The notes under the pieces were generated by a model. The model ran no database searches. It saw only the letters and a program-made list of their open reading frames with translations, and was not told where the DNA came from. Positions 1-9,400 of a stretch of 64,000 nucleotides of DNA are shown one piece after another. The stretch comes from an uncultured Rikenellaceae bacterium (lineage in GTDB: Bacteria; Bacteroidota; Bacteroidia; Bacteroidales; Rikenellaceae), in contig CALYBQ010000001.1 in NCBI GenBank assembly GCA_944415565.1, positions 50,116 through 114,115 on the forward strand. The letters are read 5' to 3'. The position numbers and the translations under genes are program-made. Positions within the stretch are counted from its first letter, which is position 1. The number at the start of each line of letters is the position of its first letter.

Positions 1-1
1 T

Positions 2-982
2 GTCAATATTCTGAGGAGGGCCAGTTATTTCTCTATGTCTTCATTCAACATGGGCATGGCATACGACTTCCAGACATCGCCCACGTCGTACCACAACCTC
101 ACCCTATTCAAATTCACATACAACCATACGTTCAACAAGACCGACCAGTTCCGTGACATACTCGCGTCGCGGCCGTTCCTCGCCCTCAGTTTCGACGACC
201 AATTCATACCCTCGGCATCCTACACATATACATTAAACAAACCGGCAGGGCGCGAAGAGGCGGACAAGATACTGTGGAGTTCCACCATCACCAGTGCCGG
301 CAACATATTCGCAGGGATATGGTCGCTGGCAGGCAAGAAGAAGCCCGGCGAACTGTTCGGCAGCGAATTCTCGCAGTTCGTAAAGCTGACTTCCGATTTC
401 AGATACTACAAGAAGATAGGCAAACGCGACAATACACTCGCAGTCAGGTTCTTTGCCGGCATAGGCCACCCGTACGGCAACTCCGAGGTCCTACCCTACA
501 CAGAACAATTCTACATAGGCGGGGCAAACAGCATCAGGGCATTCACCATACGTACTATCGGCCCGGGCAATTACAATCCCGAAGAAAGCGGCAATGAGGA
601 GACAGGTCAGACGGAAAACCTTCGCGGGTTCGACCAGACGGGTAACATCAAACTGGAAGCCAACGTCGAATTCCGCTTCGGCATAGCCGGCGGACTGAAA
701 GGGGCTGTTTTCCTCGATGCCGGAAACATATGGTTGCTCAAGGACGACCCCGACCGTCAGGACGGCAAGAATCGCGACGGAGGCAAGATAGGCTGCGGCA
801 ATTTCTTCAAGTCGATAGCTACAGGAACCGGCGCCGGCCTGCGTTACGACCTATCTTTCCTGCTCATCCGTTTCGACGTAGGTATCGGTCTACACCTCCC
901 CTACGATACTGGCAAGAAAGGCTATTACAACATACCGTCTTTCGAACCCGGATACCATCTGGCCATCGGATACCCTTTCTAA
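2..982 (+). CDS. Omp85/BamA-family outer-membrane barrel protein (TamL-like), C-terminal part
   Basis: The reading frame is open to the window edge, so this is the last 326 residues of a longer gene whose start lies outside. It is the barrel half of an Omp85 protein: alternating amphipathic strands, the family signature YIGGANSIRAF near residue 170, a late strand with FLDAGNIW, and a terminal phenylalanine (GYPF) as expected for an outer-membrane barrel. Omp85 proteins insert or translocate barrel proteins in the outer membrane. Bacteroidota carry a lipoprotein version next to TamB (TamL), which this resembles. The POTRA domains that would separate TamL from BamA are not in the window, so the subfamily is inferred. 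A bidirectional terminator follows at about 1112-1145. Confidence 0.8.
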   Translation, partial: VNILRRASYFSMSSFNMGMAYDFQTSPTSYHNLTLFKFTYNHTFNKTDQFRDILASRPFLALSFDDQFIPSASYTYTLNKPAGREEADKILWSSTITSAGNIFAGIWSLAGKKKPGELFGSEFSQFVKLTSDFRYYKKIGKRDNTLAVRFFAGIGHPYGNSEVLPYTEQFYIGGANSIRAFTIRTIGPGNYNPEESGNEETGQTENLRGFDQTGNIKLEANVEFRFGIAGGLKGAVFLDAGNIWLLKDDPDRQDGKNRDGGKIGCGNFFKSIATGTGAGLRYDLSFLLIRFDVGIGLHLPYDTGKKGYYNIPSFEPGYHLAIGYPF

Positions 983-1111
983 GGACCGGACGCAACCAAA
1001 TATTGCAAGAGTGTCGCCATGCAAAGAACAACTACAACAAACACATTTCAAAGCAGGCTAATAATGAAATCTACATGATGAACTAATTATATCATACGAT
1101 CCAGCAACAAA

Positions 1112-1145
1112 AAAATAGCCGACCAAATCAATAGTCGGCTATTTT
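1112..1145. terminator. Bidirectional intrinsic terminator
   Basis: A perfect 12-bp stem (1112-1123 with 1134-1145) has A/T flanks on both sides, so it can end the barrel gene on the plus strand and the small membrane protein gene on the minus strand. The stretch 983-1111 before it shows no gene. Confidence 0.85.
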
Positions 1146-1172
1146 CAAATTCACGAAACATGCGGCCCGAAC

Positions 1173-1421
1173 TCATTCTCTCCTACGCGTAACAAGGCTC
1201 ACTATGAGTAACAGCACGATAGCGCCCACAATAGACGTTATCAGGCTACCCCACATATTGATGCTCACAATACCCATAAGTCCGAAAAGCCATCCGCCGA
1301 GGACACCGCCGATTATACCGATGACGATATTAAGCAAAAATCCAGAACCGGATCCCTTAACTATCAGCCCGGCAAGCCATCCGGCCACCGCTCCGATAAT
1401 GATATACCACAACCAATACAT
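1173..1421 (-). CDS. GlsB/YeaQ/YmgE-family small membrane protein
   Basis: 82 residues, almost entirely hydrophobic, with three predicted membrane helices (about 3-22, 29-47, 57-78) rich in glycine (GAVAGWLAG, GIIGGVLGGWLFG) and a short basic end (TRRRE). This is the pattern of the transglycosylase-associated/GlsB/YeaQ/YmgE family, often induced by general stress. The molecular role is unknown. It is expressed alone between two hairpins: the terminator at 1112-1145 downstream and the hairpin of the Cys-rich gene upstream. Length and topology are normal for the family. Confidence 0.85.
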   Translation of the reverse strand: MYWLWYIIIGAVAGWLAGLIVKGSGSGFLLNIVIGIIGGVLGGWLFGLMGIVSINMWGSLITSIVGAIVLLLIVSLVTRRRE

Positions 1422-1534
1422 AATAAAGTAGTTTAATTTATCTTCTGTTTATATCAAAGCATATATGCCATAACATTGAATATCAATAGTCATGCCATTT
1501 TATGCAGCATTTGACAGCCGAACTTGTAACGAAA

Positions 1535-1558
1535 GGCCCGGCATAATGTGCCGGGGCC
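1535..1558 (-). terminator. Intrinsic terminator after the Cys-rich small gene
   Basis: A GC-rich hairpin of 9 bp with one bulged G (1535-1543 with 1549-1558) is followed on the minus strand by TTTCG. It lies 23 bases past the stop codon of the 53-residue gene, which supports that gene being real. Confidence 0.6.
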
Positions 1559-1581
1559 ATGCGGCACATCTACACACAGTA

Positions 1582-1743
1582 CTATTTTTCTTTTTCTACC
1601 TCAAAAGCTTCGTCAAGTTCCCGGTGCTTCTCGTCGTGTTCCTTTTGTGTCGGGGCCTGAGCCTGATCTTCCAGATTCTTGATCTCTTCCTTAAACCCTG
1701 CCTCGCACGAGCAACAACATGATGTTTTCTTCTTGTCTTCCAT
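1582..1743 (-). CDS. Small Cys-rich, highly charged protein (53 aa), unknown function
   Basis: An ATG-started frame of 53 codons ending in TAG. The N-terminus carries five cysteines in six positions around CCCSC (residues 9-13). The rest is strongly charged and Glu/Lys-rich with helical character (KEEIKNLEDQAQ, HRELDEAFEVEKEK). There is no signal peptide, so it is likely cytosolic. The cysteine cluster could bind a metal or form disulfides; this is inference only. Support for a real gene: a clean frame in an otherwise gene-free gap, an A/T-rich leader as in its neighbours, and a GC-rich hairpin just downstream. I do not recognise a family. Confidence 0.55.
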   Translation of the reverse strand: MEDKKKTSCCCSCEAGFKEEIKNLEDQAQAPTQKEHDEKHRELDEAFEVEKEK

Positions 1744-1854
1744 AACAGTAAATATTTATTCGTTAATTATCGCTTCACTAATAACCAATGCAAATAGCGT
1801 ACAAAAGTGAACGAAAACGAACAATCCTGTCGCAAAAAAACAGAATACAACGCG

Positions 1855-1880
1855 AAAAAAGCCGCACCCTAAGGCGCGGC
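1855..1880 (-). terminator. Intrinsic terminator of the SLC13 transporter gene
   Basis: An 8-bp GC-rich stem (1861-1868 with 1873-1880, one G-U) with a 4-base loop is followed on the minus strand by six T residues, 26 bases beyond the transporter stop. Confidence 0.85.
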
Positions 1881-1905
1881 CATATAACGCAATCAATGCC
1901 CTCTA

Positions 1906-3768
1906 TCAGAATGGGAACAACAACGGAATCACGAATATCATCACGATCCCCATCACCACCTGCAACGGAAGCCCAACCCTGATATAGTCCTTGAACGTAT
2001 ATTTCCCCGCGCTCATAACCAATGCGTTGGGCGGAGTAGAGAACGGCGAGGCAAAACACATGCTTGCCGAAACCGCCACGGCAAACAAGAACGGATAAGG
2101 ACTGGCATCCATGCCCAATGCTGCCTGCATGGCGATAGGTATGAACAACATGGCCGTAGCCGAGTTGCTCATAAACATCGTCAATATCGAGGTCGCCAAA
2201 TATATCACGGCCAGCAACGTTTGCGGACCTATGTCGCCAAGCCCGTTGAGCAGCCAATCCGCAATAAACGCCGTAACCCCTGTCTTCTCGAAAGCCGCAG
2301 CCATCGGGATCATAGAGCCTATCAACACTATGCTGCTCCAATTTATGCTGTTATAAGCCTCCTCCATGTTACGCAAACATCCCGTAACGATCATCAACAC
2401 CGCTGCACCAAGCACTGCCGCCACATCGGGAACCACCTTCAGCACCATCGCAGCTATCATCAGCAACATTATGAATGCCGCTATCGGAGCCTTGATGTCC
2501 AGAGTGACCTTGGCCGCCTCCTTGGCGGGCTGTCCGATGACCACGAAATTGGTCTGCTTCTCGGCCATACCCGCAATCTGCTCCCACGGCCCCTGTATCA
2601 ACAGCGCGTCACCGGCCTGCAACTTGACATCCTTGACCTCCGAGATCTTATAATCGCCCTTTTGCTTCACTCCCAGCACGGTCACATTATACTTTTCACG
2701 GAAACGGCTCTCTCTCACGGTACTATTGATAAGTTTCGACGTCGGTATTATATAGACCTCGGCCAAGCCGTAATCCCCGAAATACTCGTTCGCCTCACGG
2801 CGCGATATTTTTTCGGCCGACAACGACATCTCCTCGACAAACCTGTCTATGTTCTCTTGGCTGCCGCGACAATAGAGGACATTGCCGGACTTTATCACCG
2901 ACGAAGGCTCCGCAACCTCAACTACCGGATTCTTTATGATGCGCCCCGTCGGCGCCTTATGCAATATCTTTACGATGCTGACCAGATAGCTGGTCGCAAT
3001 CTTGGATTCCTCGATGGTTTTGCCCACCAACGGCGACTTAGCCGGAACGACCAACTTATACAACTGTGTCGAAATCTTGTACTCTTCCACCAACTCCGAA
3101 AGCGAACGTCCCCGGCCCTCTTGCGATGCCTCTTCTTTCTTCTTCGTCTTCAGCAGCCTGCTCATAAAGAACAGCACGACCACACCGACCGTCAATATCA
3201 CGAATCCGATGGGTGCGAAGGTGAAGAATCCCATCGGTTCGAGCGGAGGGCTATACCGCTCTATCTCCTTTTGTACGAACAGTATGGGCGGCGTACTGAT
3301 GAGAGTGAACATACCCATGCTGCTGGCGAACGCCATAGGCATCAAGTAACGCCTCGGATTTATATTCGCGCTTGCAGCCATACTGATGACTATGGGCATC
3401 ATGACCGCCACTGTGCCAGTGTTACTGACGAAAGCCCCCACTATCGCCGTCACGAGCATCACGAGTACAAACAATCTGTTCTCGCTGCTTCCTGCCATCT
3501 TCAGTATATGCCCGCTTATCATTTTGGCAAGTCCCGTCCTGAAGATACCCGCACCGACGATGAACAGCCCCACCATCATTATCACGACCTTGTCAGCGAA
3601 CCCCTGCAACGCCTCTTCCGGCTCCAATATCCCGAACAACATCAGCGCCAGCATGGTGCACAGCGCCACCAGATCGGCACGCACCTTTCCGCTCATAAAG
3701 AACACCGCCGACAACGCAAGTATCGCCAGAGTTATATTAAACGGAGTCAACAACTCGTCCCAATTCAT
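1906..3768 (-). CDS. SLC13/DASS-family anion transporter with two TrkA-C (RCK_C) domains
   Basis: 620 residues. Two hydrophobic blocks (about 1-205 and 425-620) flank a soluble middle with two TrkA-C-type ligand-binding domains (about 235-310 and 330-410). Both membrane halves contain the SNT-like hairpin motif of the divalent anion/sodium symporter family: SNTGT near residue 115 and SNSAT near 535. Family members carry dicarboxylates, citrate or sulfate across the inner membrane; SLC13 proteins with inserted TrkA-C domains are widespread in bacteria and their substrate cannot be read from sequence. ATG start; it is the only long frame here and has its own terminator. The nearest upstream gene is 198 bases away. 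Confidence 0.85.
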   Translation of the reverse strand: MNWDELLTPFNITLAILALSAVFFMSGKVRADLVALCTMLALMLFGILEPEEALQGFADKVVIMMVGLFIVGAGIFRTGLAKMISGHILKMAGSSENRLFVLVMLVTAIVGAFVSNTGTVAVMMPIVISMAASANINPRRYLMPMAFASSMGMFTLISTPPILFVQKEIERYSPPLEPMGFFTFAPIGFVILTVGVVVLFFMSRLLKTKKKEEASQEGRGRSLSELVEEYKISTQLYKLVVPAKSPLVGKTIEESKIATSYLVSIVKILHKAPTGRIIKNPVVEVAEPSSVIKSGNVLYCRGSQENIDRFVEEMSLSAEKISRREANEYFGDYGLAEVYIIPTSKLINSTVRESRFREKYNVTVLGVKQKGDYKISEVKDVKLQAGDALLIQGPWEQIAGMAEKQTNFVVIGQPAKEAAKVTLDIKAPIAAFIMLLMIAAMVLKVVPDVAAVLGAAVLMIVTGCLRNMEEAYNSINWSSIVLIGSMIPMAAAFEKTGVTAFIADWLLNGLGDIGPQTLLAVIYLATSILTMFMSNSATAMLFIPIAMQAALGMDASPYPFLFAVAVSASMCFASPFSTPPNALVMSAGKYTFKDYIRVGLPLQVVMGIVMIFVIPLLFPF

Positions 3769-3966
3769 AAACTACCCCCACTTTTTCAATTTATCATTAA
3801 GTTACATCATGCCGGAACAAACAAAGTGCCACATAAACGTGCCGACAGTTCCGATATATCTGCGTCGCCGCATCCACTGCATCCGATGCGAACATCATGT
3901 CTCCTTCCCAACAAGCAGTATCACGCGTAAATCCCGCCTGCTCAGCAGTAAATACATATACGAGCC

Positions 3967-4602
3967 CTATTTATCCTTGCTATTCCTCTTAGCAAGATAC
4001 GATTGCAAAAATTCTTCCCACGATTTAACAATGAGCCCTTTCACAGTCTGTTCAACAGCGATGAGGTCACCGTTATCTTTCAGCGCCACAAAACGTCCGG
4101 TAGCCACCCCCGAACAATAGAAAGCCAAAACAATATCTTCTTCAAAAAATAGTCTCGATAAATCTTGATTGAACAACTCGTGCGACCATGTCCAGATGGC
4201 TCTTGCATCTGCATAAGCTAAAAGATTGCCGCTAAAATCAGTTATAAATGTATGTGTTTTGGTGTATGGCCTTCGAGGAGCTAATTTAAACCGCGGGCGA
4301 ACGTAATAATAGTCGTTATAAAAATGGTTATTGGTCAAAAAAGAGCCGTCGGCAAGTTCCTCTGCCGAACACTCGTCCAAATCAAGAACACCATCCCATA
4401 AAACATGAAACTGCCGCAAGCCTTTAATTTTAGCCAATGATTTTTCCCTCTTTATAAGACGATTAACCCTTCTGTTCAACGATGCAATAGCATGGTTAAT
4501 ATCAGCAATATTAACCCCAGCACTCGTTTGCTGTGCATCTGAATGAAAAGAAACTCCCACGCACAGAATAACCGCTATCGCAAATGCTAAAACCCGATTC
4601 AT
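3967..4602 (-). CDS. Exported protein of unknown function
   Basis: 211 residues with a clear Sec signal peptide (hydrophobic 4-18, likely cut near SDAQQ). The mature part has a short helical Lys/Arg-rich segment (about 32-60), then an aromatic-rich stretch (NNHFYNDYYYVRPRF) and a C-terminal region resembling a small alpha/beta domain (VLAFYCSGVATGRFVAL). No cysteine follows the signal like a lipobox, so a periplasmic protein is likely. I do not recognise the family. It sits 41 bases after the metallophosphoesterase gene and could be its last operon partner. Its coding sequence looks more A/T-rich than its neighbours, a possible sign of acquisition. Confidence 0.7.
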   Translation of the reverse strand: MNRVLAFAIAVILCVGVSFHSDAQQTSAGVNIADINHAIASLNRRVNRLIKREKSLAKIKGLRQFHVLWDGVLDLDECSAEELADGSFLTNNHFYNDYYYVRPRFKLAPRRPYTKTHTFITDFSGNLLAYADARAIWTWSHELFNQDLSRLFFEEDIVLAFYCSGVATGRFVALKDNGDLIAVEQTVKGLIVKSWEEFLQSYLAKRNSKDK

Positions 4603-4643
4603 AACGTCCTGTTAAAATATATACACAAAGACTCCGTACTGAC

Positions 4644-5741
4644 CTATTTCAGATTGATAACCACATACTCGCTACGGGTCCCGATACGGAACTTTCCGCC
4701 CCAGATACCCATGCCCGAACTCACATAAACATACGTGCCGTCCTTCTCCAACAGGCCGTGCGATCTTTCGAATATGGCATCCGTAATCCACGATATAGGC
4801 CACACCTGCCCTCTGTGAGTATGTCCGGAGAGTTGGAGCGTCACCCCGCTGCCTATCAACTGTCCGAGTTCGACAGGCTGGTGATCCAACACTATCACCG
4901 GCTTGTCTCCGTCCAATCCGGTTGTCAGGTCGCCCAATCGTTTACGCCCCCTGTTCGTCATGTCGTCGCGGCCAACTACATACAAACTGCTGTCTACCAA
5001 TGCAACGGAATCGCGCAGGACATTCACGCCAGCACTATGCAGAAAATCGAGACTCTCGCCTACGCCCGATATGTATTCGTGGTTGCCGGGCGACGCCCAC
5101 ACGCCGTACTTTGCATTGAAACGCCGCAATACACCTGCCGTTCCGGTCTCCACGAGCGGAGTCAGGCTGTTATCTATCACGTCGCCGGGAATAAGAATAA
5201 TATCCGGCTTCTCCGCATTCACCTTACCTACCCACCTTGCGAACTCACCGTTGCCGATGCCATATCCCAAGTGCAGGTCACTCATGGCTACTATTTTCAT
5301 CGGGCGAGCCAACTTCCCGTGTGTATCTATCGTTATCTCGACACGCCGCTTGTTGTGGTAATTGATATTTCCCGCGCCGAAAATGACAATCGTCACCACC
5401 GCCATACCGATAGCCCCGCTCCAACTCCCGTACATGAATTTTCCGACCGGCAAAAGGTGCGTCACCCTGAAGAGGTCCAGCACGAGGAACATCATCGCCA
5501 TATACAAGGCTATGAAAAACCAAGAAGTACCCAGTTTGTACATAACCGTAGTCAGCCCAAGCGGGAAACCGTCGCCCATCAGCACGGATGCGAAAAAAGA
5601 TACGAACGCCAATACCCCGACGGCCAACGCCGCCCAGCGCAGCCACACCACAGGCGGCAGCATGTTCCACACCCTGTACAGAACGTATGCGTTCAACCCC
5701 GCGATAGCCGCGAACATCACTATCATAAACATAACCCTCAT
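4644..5741 (-). CDS. Membrane-anchored metallophosphoesterase (YkuE/YaeI-like)
   Basis: 365 residues. Four hydrophobic helices occupy about 1-135, followed by a calcineurin-like phosphoesterase domain with the full metal motif set: MSDLHLGYG (D, H), PGDVID (D), GNHEY (N, H), DHQP (H) and SGHTHRGQ (H...H). The family includes YkuE/YaeI-type membrane-associated hydrolases, some active on UDP-sugar lipids; the substrate here is unknown. I place the start at the ATG at 5741, because a longer frame would need TTG. It follows the TetR gene by about 48 bases on the same strand and may belong to the activase-TetR operon. Confidence 0.85.
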   Translation of the reverse strand: MRVMFMIVMFAAIAGLNAYVLYRVWNMLPPVVWLRWAALAVGVLAFVSFFASVLMGDGFPLGLTTVMYKLGTSWFFIALYMAMMFLVLDLFRVTHLLPVGKFMYGSWSGAIGMAVVTIVIFGAGNINYHNKRRVEITIDTHGKLARPMKIVAMSDLHLGYGIGNGEFARWVGKVNAEKPDIILIPGDVIDNSLTPLVETGTAGVLRRFNAKYGVWASPGNHEYISGVGESLDFLHSAGVNVLRDSVALVDSSLYVVGRDDMTNRGRKRLGDLTTGLDGDKPVIVLDHQPVELGQLIGSGVTLQLSGHTHRGQVWPISWITDAIFERSHGLLEKDGTYVYVSSGMGIWGGKFRIGTRSEYVVINLK

Positions 5742-5789
5742 AACAAACAATTAACAGTTCAACGGCACTATATCATCGCACAACTACGC

Positions 5790-6422
5790 CTATTCCACCG
5801 CCAACAGGTCGCGCATCTGCCGCAGTATGCGCTGCTTCCAGCGAACGAGGAAACAATCGGTGAACCCCGATTCATCCTCGTAGAACAACGCTATGATGAG
5901 GTTCTTCGAGAGGAAAGGGTAGGTCACGCTGCTCATGAACGCTATCAACACTTCCGGCAGCGGTATCGTCTTTATGTTCCCGCGCGCCATCTCGTCTTCG
6001 ATGACGTTGCCTATGGCCCTTAGGTAGTGATCGAGGTGCATAACCCGTCCCACATGCAGCAAATGGTCCACATCCCGCTGTATCTCACTGATTATAAACC
6101 TCGGAAGAAACGGATTAGCGGTAAAGATAGAAAAATATTCGTCCAATGCCTTAGACAATTTTTCCATAAAAGTAGCCTCTTCATCAAAAATGAGCTGTAT
6201 TCTCGGCAGGAACGAAAGCACTATCGAGCCGAATACCGCTTGGAACATTTTTTCCTTGGTCCGAAAATGGTAGTGCAGCGTAGTACGGTTTATATCGGCA
6301 GCCTGAGCTATATCGCTCATGCTCGTCTGCTCGAACCCCTTGCGGATGAACAATTCTTTGGCGGCCTCGACGATTTTCGCCTCAAGTATGTCGCTTTCGA
6401 CTTCTGTCATCTTCTCTTTCAT
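5790..6422 (-). CDS. TetR/AcrR-family transcriptional regulator
   Basis: 210 residues. The N-terminal helix-turn-helix (about 12-60) is typical TetR: AAKELFIRKGFEQTSMSDIA, then AADINRTTLHYHFRTKEKMF. The rest is an all-helical ligand-binding domain. It starts one base after the stop of the large activase gene, so the two are almost certainly cotranscribed and translationally coupled. TetR proteins usually repress their own operon; a set of overlapping dyads at the predicted start of that transcript (10654-10680) is a good candidate operator. The effector could be an acyl-CoA given the neighbour's family, but this is inference. Confidence 0.92.
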   Translation of the reverse strand: MKEKMTEVESDILEAKIVEAAKELFIRKGFEQTSMSDIAQAADINRTTLHYHFRTKEKMFQAVFGSIVLSFLPRIQLIFDEEATFMEKLSKALDEYFSIFTANPFLPRFIISEIQRDVDHLLHVGRVMHLDHYLRAIGNVIEDEMARGNIKTIPLPEVLIAFMSSVTYPFLSKNLIIALFYEDESGFTDCFLVRWKQRILRQMRDLLAVE

Positions 6423-6423
6423 C

Positions 6424-9400
6424 TCATTTCATGTTGTTCGTCATCAGCATAAGACGGTTCGTAACGTTCACATCGCTCACGCCGCTGTCGAAATCAAGAG
6501 ACAGTAGGTTCATATCAGGATAGAGTTTCTTTATCCTCTTCTCCACTCCTTTGGAAACTATATGGTTGGCTATACATCCGAACGGCTGGAGGCTTATCAC
6601 GTTATTTACCCCCTGCTCTGCATACCCCACAACTTCGGCCGGCAACAACCATCCCTCGCCGAACTGTGCGGACAGCGTAACGATGCTCTTCCCGTTCTCC
6701 GCCGTCTTGAATATATCGTGGAAAGGAGTGAAGTAGCGGAACCGCGAACAGGTCTCGTTGACGCTCCTGATCTTTTTCCATATTATGGAATATGCCAGAT
6801 CGGGCAGGAACTCCGGAATCGACGACTTTTCTATATGTGTCTGTTTCTTGACCTTGCGGTTCACGAACGCCTGTATGAAAAAATCGGTAAGTATCGGCGG
6901 AACGACCTCTACCCCCTGCTCTACAAGCCAGTTCACGATATTCTTATGCGCGAACGAGTTGAACTTGAGGTATATCTCACCCACGATACCCACCCGGGGC
7001 AACTCTTTATCCTCAACAATACTATCGAAATCTTCGGCAGCCTTTTCGAGCAACTTGTAAATGTCTTTCGAACGACCGGTAGCTATCACTTTCTTACATT
7101 CGTTGAGGTAATGCAGGCGGAGCTTCATGGCCGCCCCCTTCTCTTTTTCGCGCACGGCCGAAGCGAAATAGAACTTCGATATGCAATCGCTGAAAAGAAT
7201 GGCTGCGAGAGTGACAGGCATTATCTTGGCCCACGGCAGGGTAAAGCCAGACTGTTCGTTCATCAATCCGCTACCGAACGCCATAGACAACACGGGAACC
7301 TGAGCGTAACCCGCATCGGCTATCCCTTTCTTTATAAGGGCTATATAATTCGAAGCACGGCACTGTCCACCGGTCTGCGTAATTATGACCGCCGTATTGT
7401 CCAAATCGTATTTACCGGAATCCAAAGCTTTGAGCAGGTCTCCGACTACCAGCGTAGCAGGATAGCAGACCTCGTTGTTGGCGTACATCAATCCGTAATC
7501 CACTGTCGCGGCATCACTCTCTGGCAACGCCTCGACATTGTACCCGGCGAGCTCGAATATAGAAGGAATAAGCGGAGAGATATAATCCGTAAAATAAGGA
7601 ATCAATATCGTCCGGTTACGCTCGGCCTTGGTAAACGTCTTGGTCGTCAGGAACGGATCCGTCTCGCGTCCCGCTTTCGTACCGAAACGCAGACTCTCTA
7701 CCACCGAACGCACCCTCAACTTGATGGACCCGATGTTATTCACATCGTCTATCTTGAGAATCGTAAGGCTCTTCCCGCGACGGTTCAGTATTGTCTTCAC
7801 CTCGTCAAGCAGGAAAGCGTCGGGCCCGCATCCGAACGAGGTCATCTGCACGAAATGTACGTCGTCGCCCTGTTCCGCCACCCACTTGGCCGCATGCAGT
7901 ATACGGTTCACATAGGCCCATTGCGCTACCATATGGGCCTCGCCGCGCATATCCGTATCCTCGCCGCGCACGATATCTTCCGTCACGACAGTCACGCCCA
8001 TATCTGATATCATGTCCGACAACTTATGCTGTATGAGAGGATCGGTATGGTATGGACGTCCCGCCAGCAGGATCGTCAGTTTTTTGGCGGAGCGGCTTTC
8101 CTCGAACGCCTGCCGGTTTTTCTCACGTATGCCGCGCTCGAACTTCTCCTGCGCCGTCCACGCCGCTTTCAATGCTTCCCTGACCGTCCGCTTGTCTATG
8201 CCCAACGAAGCGAGATATTCCGCACAACAAACCTCTGCCTGCTTACGGTCCTTGAACGTCACGACCGGAGAATCCACCTGAACGGAAGGCTCGATGGCAC
8301 TCTTCACAACCTCCGAGTATCCGGACACGATAGGGCAGTTGAAACTGTTGCGCGACCGTTTCCCCTCCTGCTTCTCGAATACCACATACGGGAAGAATAT
8401 CCTGTCTACCTTTTTGTCAACGAGGTCGTATATATGGCTATGCACCAGTTTGGCCGGGAAACATATGTTGTCCGACATTACGGAATGCACGCCCTCCTCG
8501 TATTTACGGAAGGTGGAAGGCGACGACAGCACAACGTCGATGCCGCACGCTCCGAACAGCGCATGCCAGAACGGATAGTTTTCGAACATATTAAGCACAC
8601 GCGGAATACCAAGCGTCAGCTTCTTCCCGCCGAACTCCTTTATTTGTCTGTCGAACAGCAAGCCGTATTTCTCAGTTGACATATTGCGTCCTTTCTCGGC
8701 CTTTTCTCCCCTGTTCGAAAACACCTTCTCGCACTTGTTGCCCGAATAGAAGACATTACCGTTGTCGAACACATATTTATGCACGTAACAAACATTCTCG
8801 CATCCGTGGCACTGTATCTGGCGCGTGGTATATCCCGCAGTTTCGAGCAGTTGCTCCGGAGTCGCACCCTCCGGACGGGCGATAGATTCGCGGGCACACA
8901 AGGCACATCCGTAAGCACCCATCAGTTCAGGCATACTGCTCCGGCTGACCTTCGCACCCGTCAGGGCTTCGAGAGCGCCAACTACCGAATCGTTACGCAT
9001 AGTTCCGCCCTGCACCACGATATGTTCGCCGAGTTCCGACGTTTTTTTAAGTTTGAGAACCTTGAAGATACAGTTTTTGATGACCGAATATGACAACCCT
9101 GCAGCTATATCCCCGACCGACGCTCCCTCACGCAACATCTGCTTAACTTTGGAATTCATGAACACGGTGCAGCGCGTGCCGAGGTCGCATGGGGCCTTGC
9201 CAAGACACGCCTCGCCCGCGAACTGTTCGAGCGAGTAGCCGAGCGAGCGGGCGAACGTCTCGATGAACGACCCGCAACCGGACGAACACGCCTCGTTCAA
9301 TTCCATACGGCTGAGCACACCGTTGTCCACGAATATCGCCTTCATGTCCTGCCCCCCTATGTCGAGTATGAACGACACATCCGGGTCTATCTTCCGAGCC

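Noticed and set aside
2221..3930. Long plus-strand frame of 569 codons
   Set aside because: It lies opposite the SLC13 gene, is rich in Arg/His/Gln like a reversed coding strand, and has no recognisable domain or leader.
6562..8007. 481-codon plus-strand frame
   Set aside because: It is opposite the activase gene and shows only reversed-strand composition.
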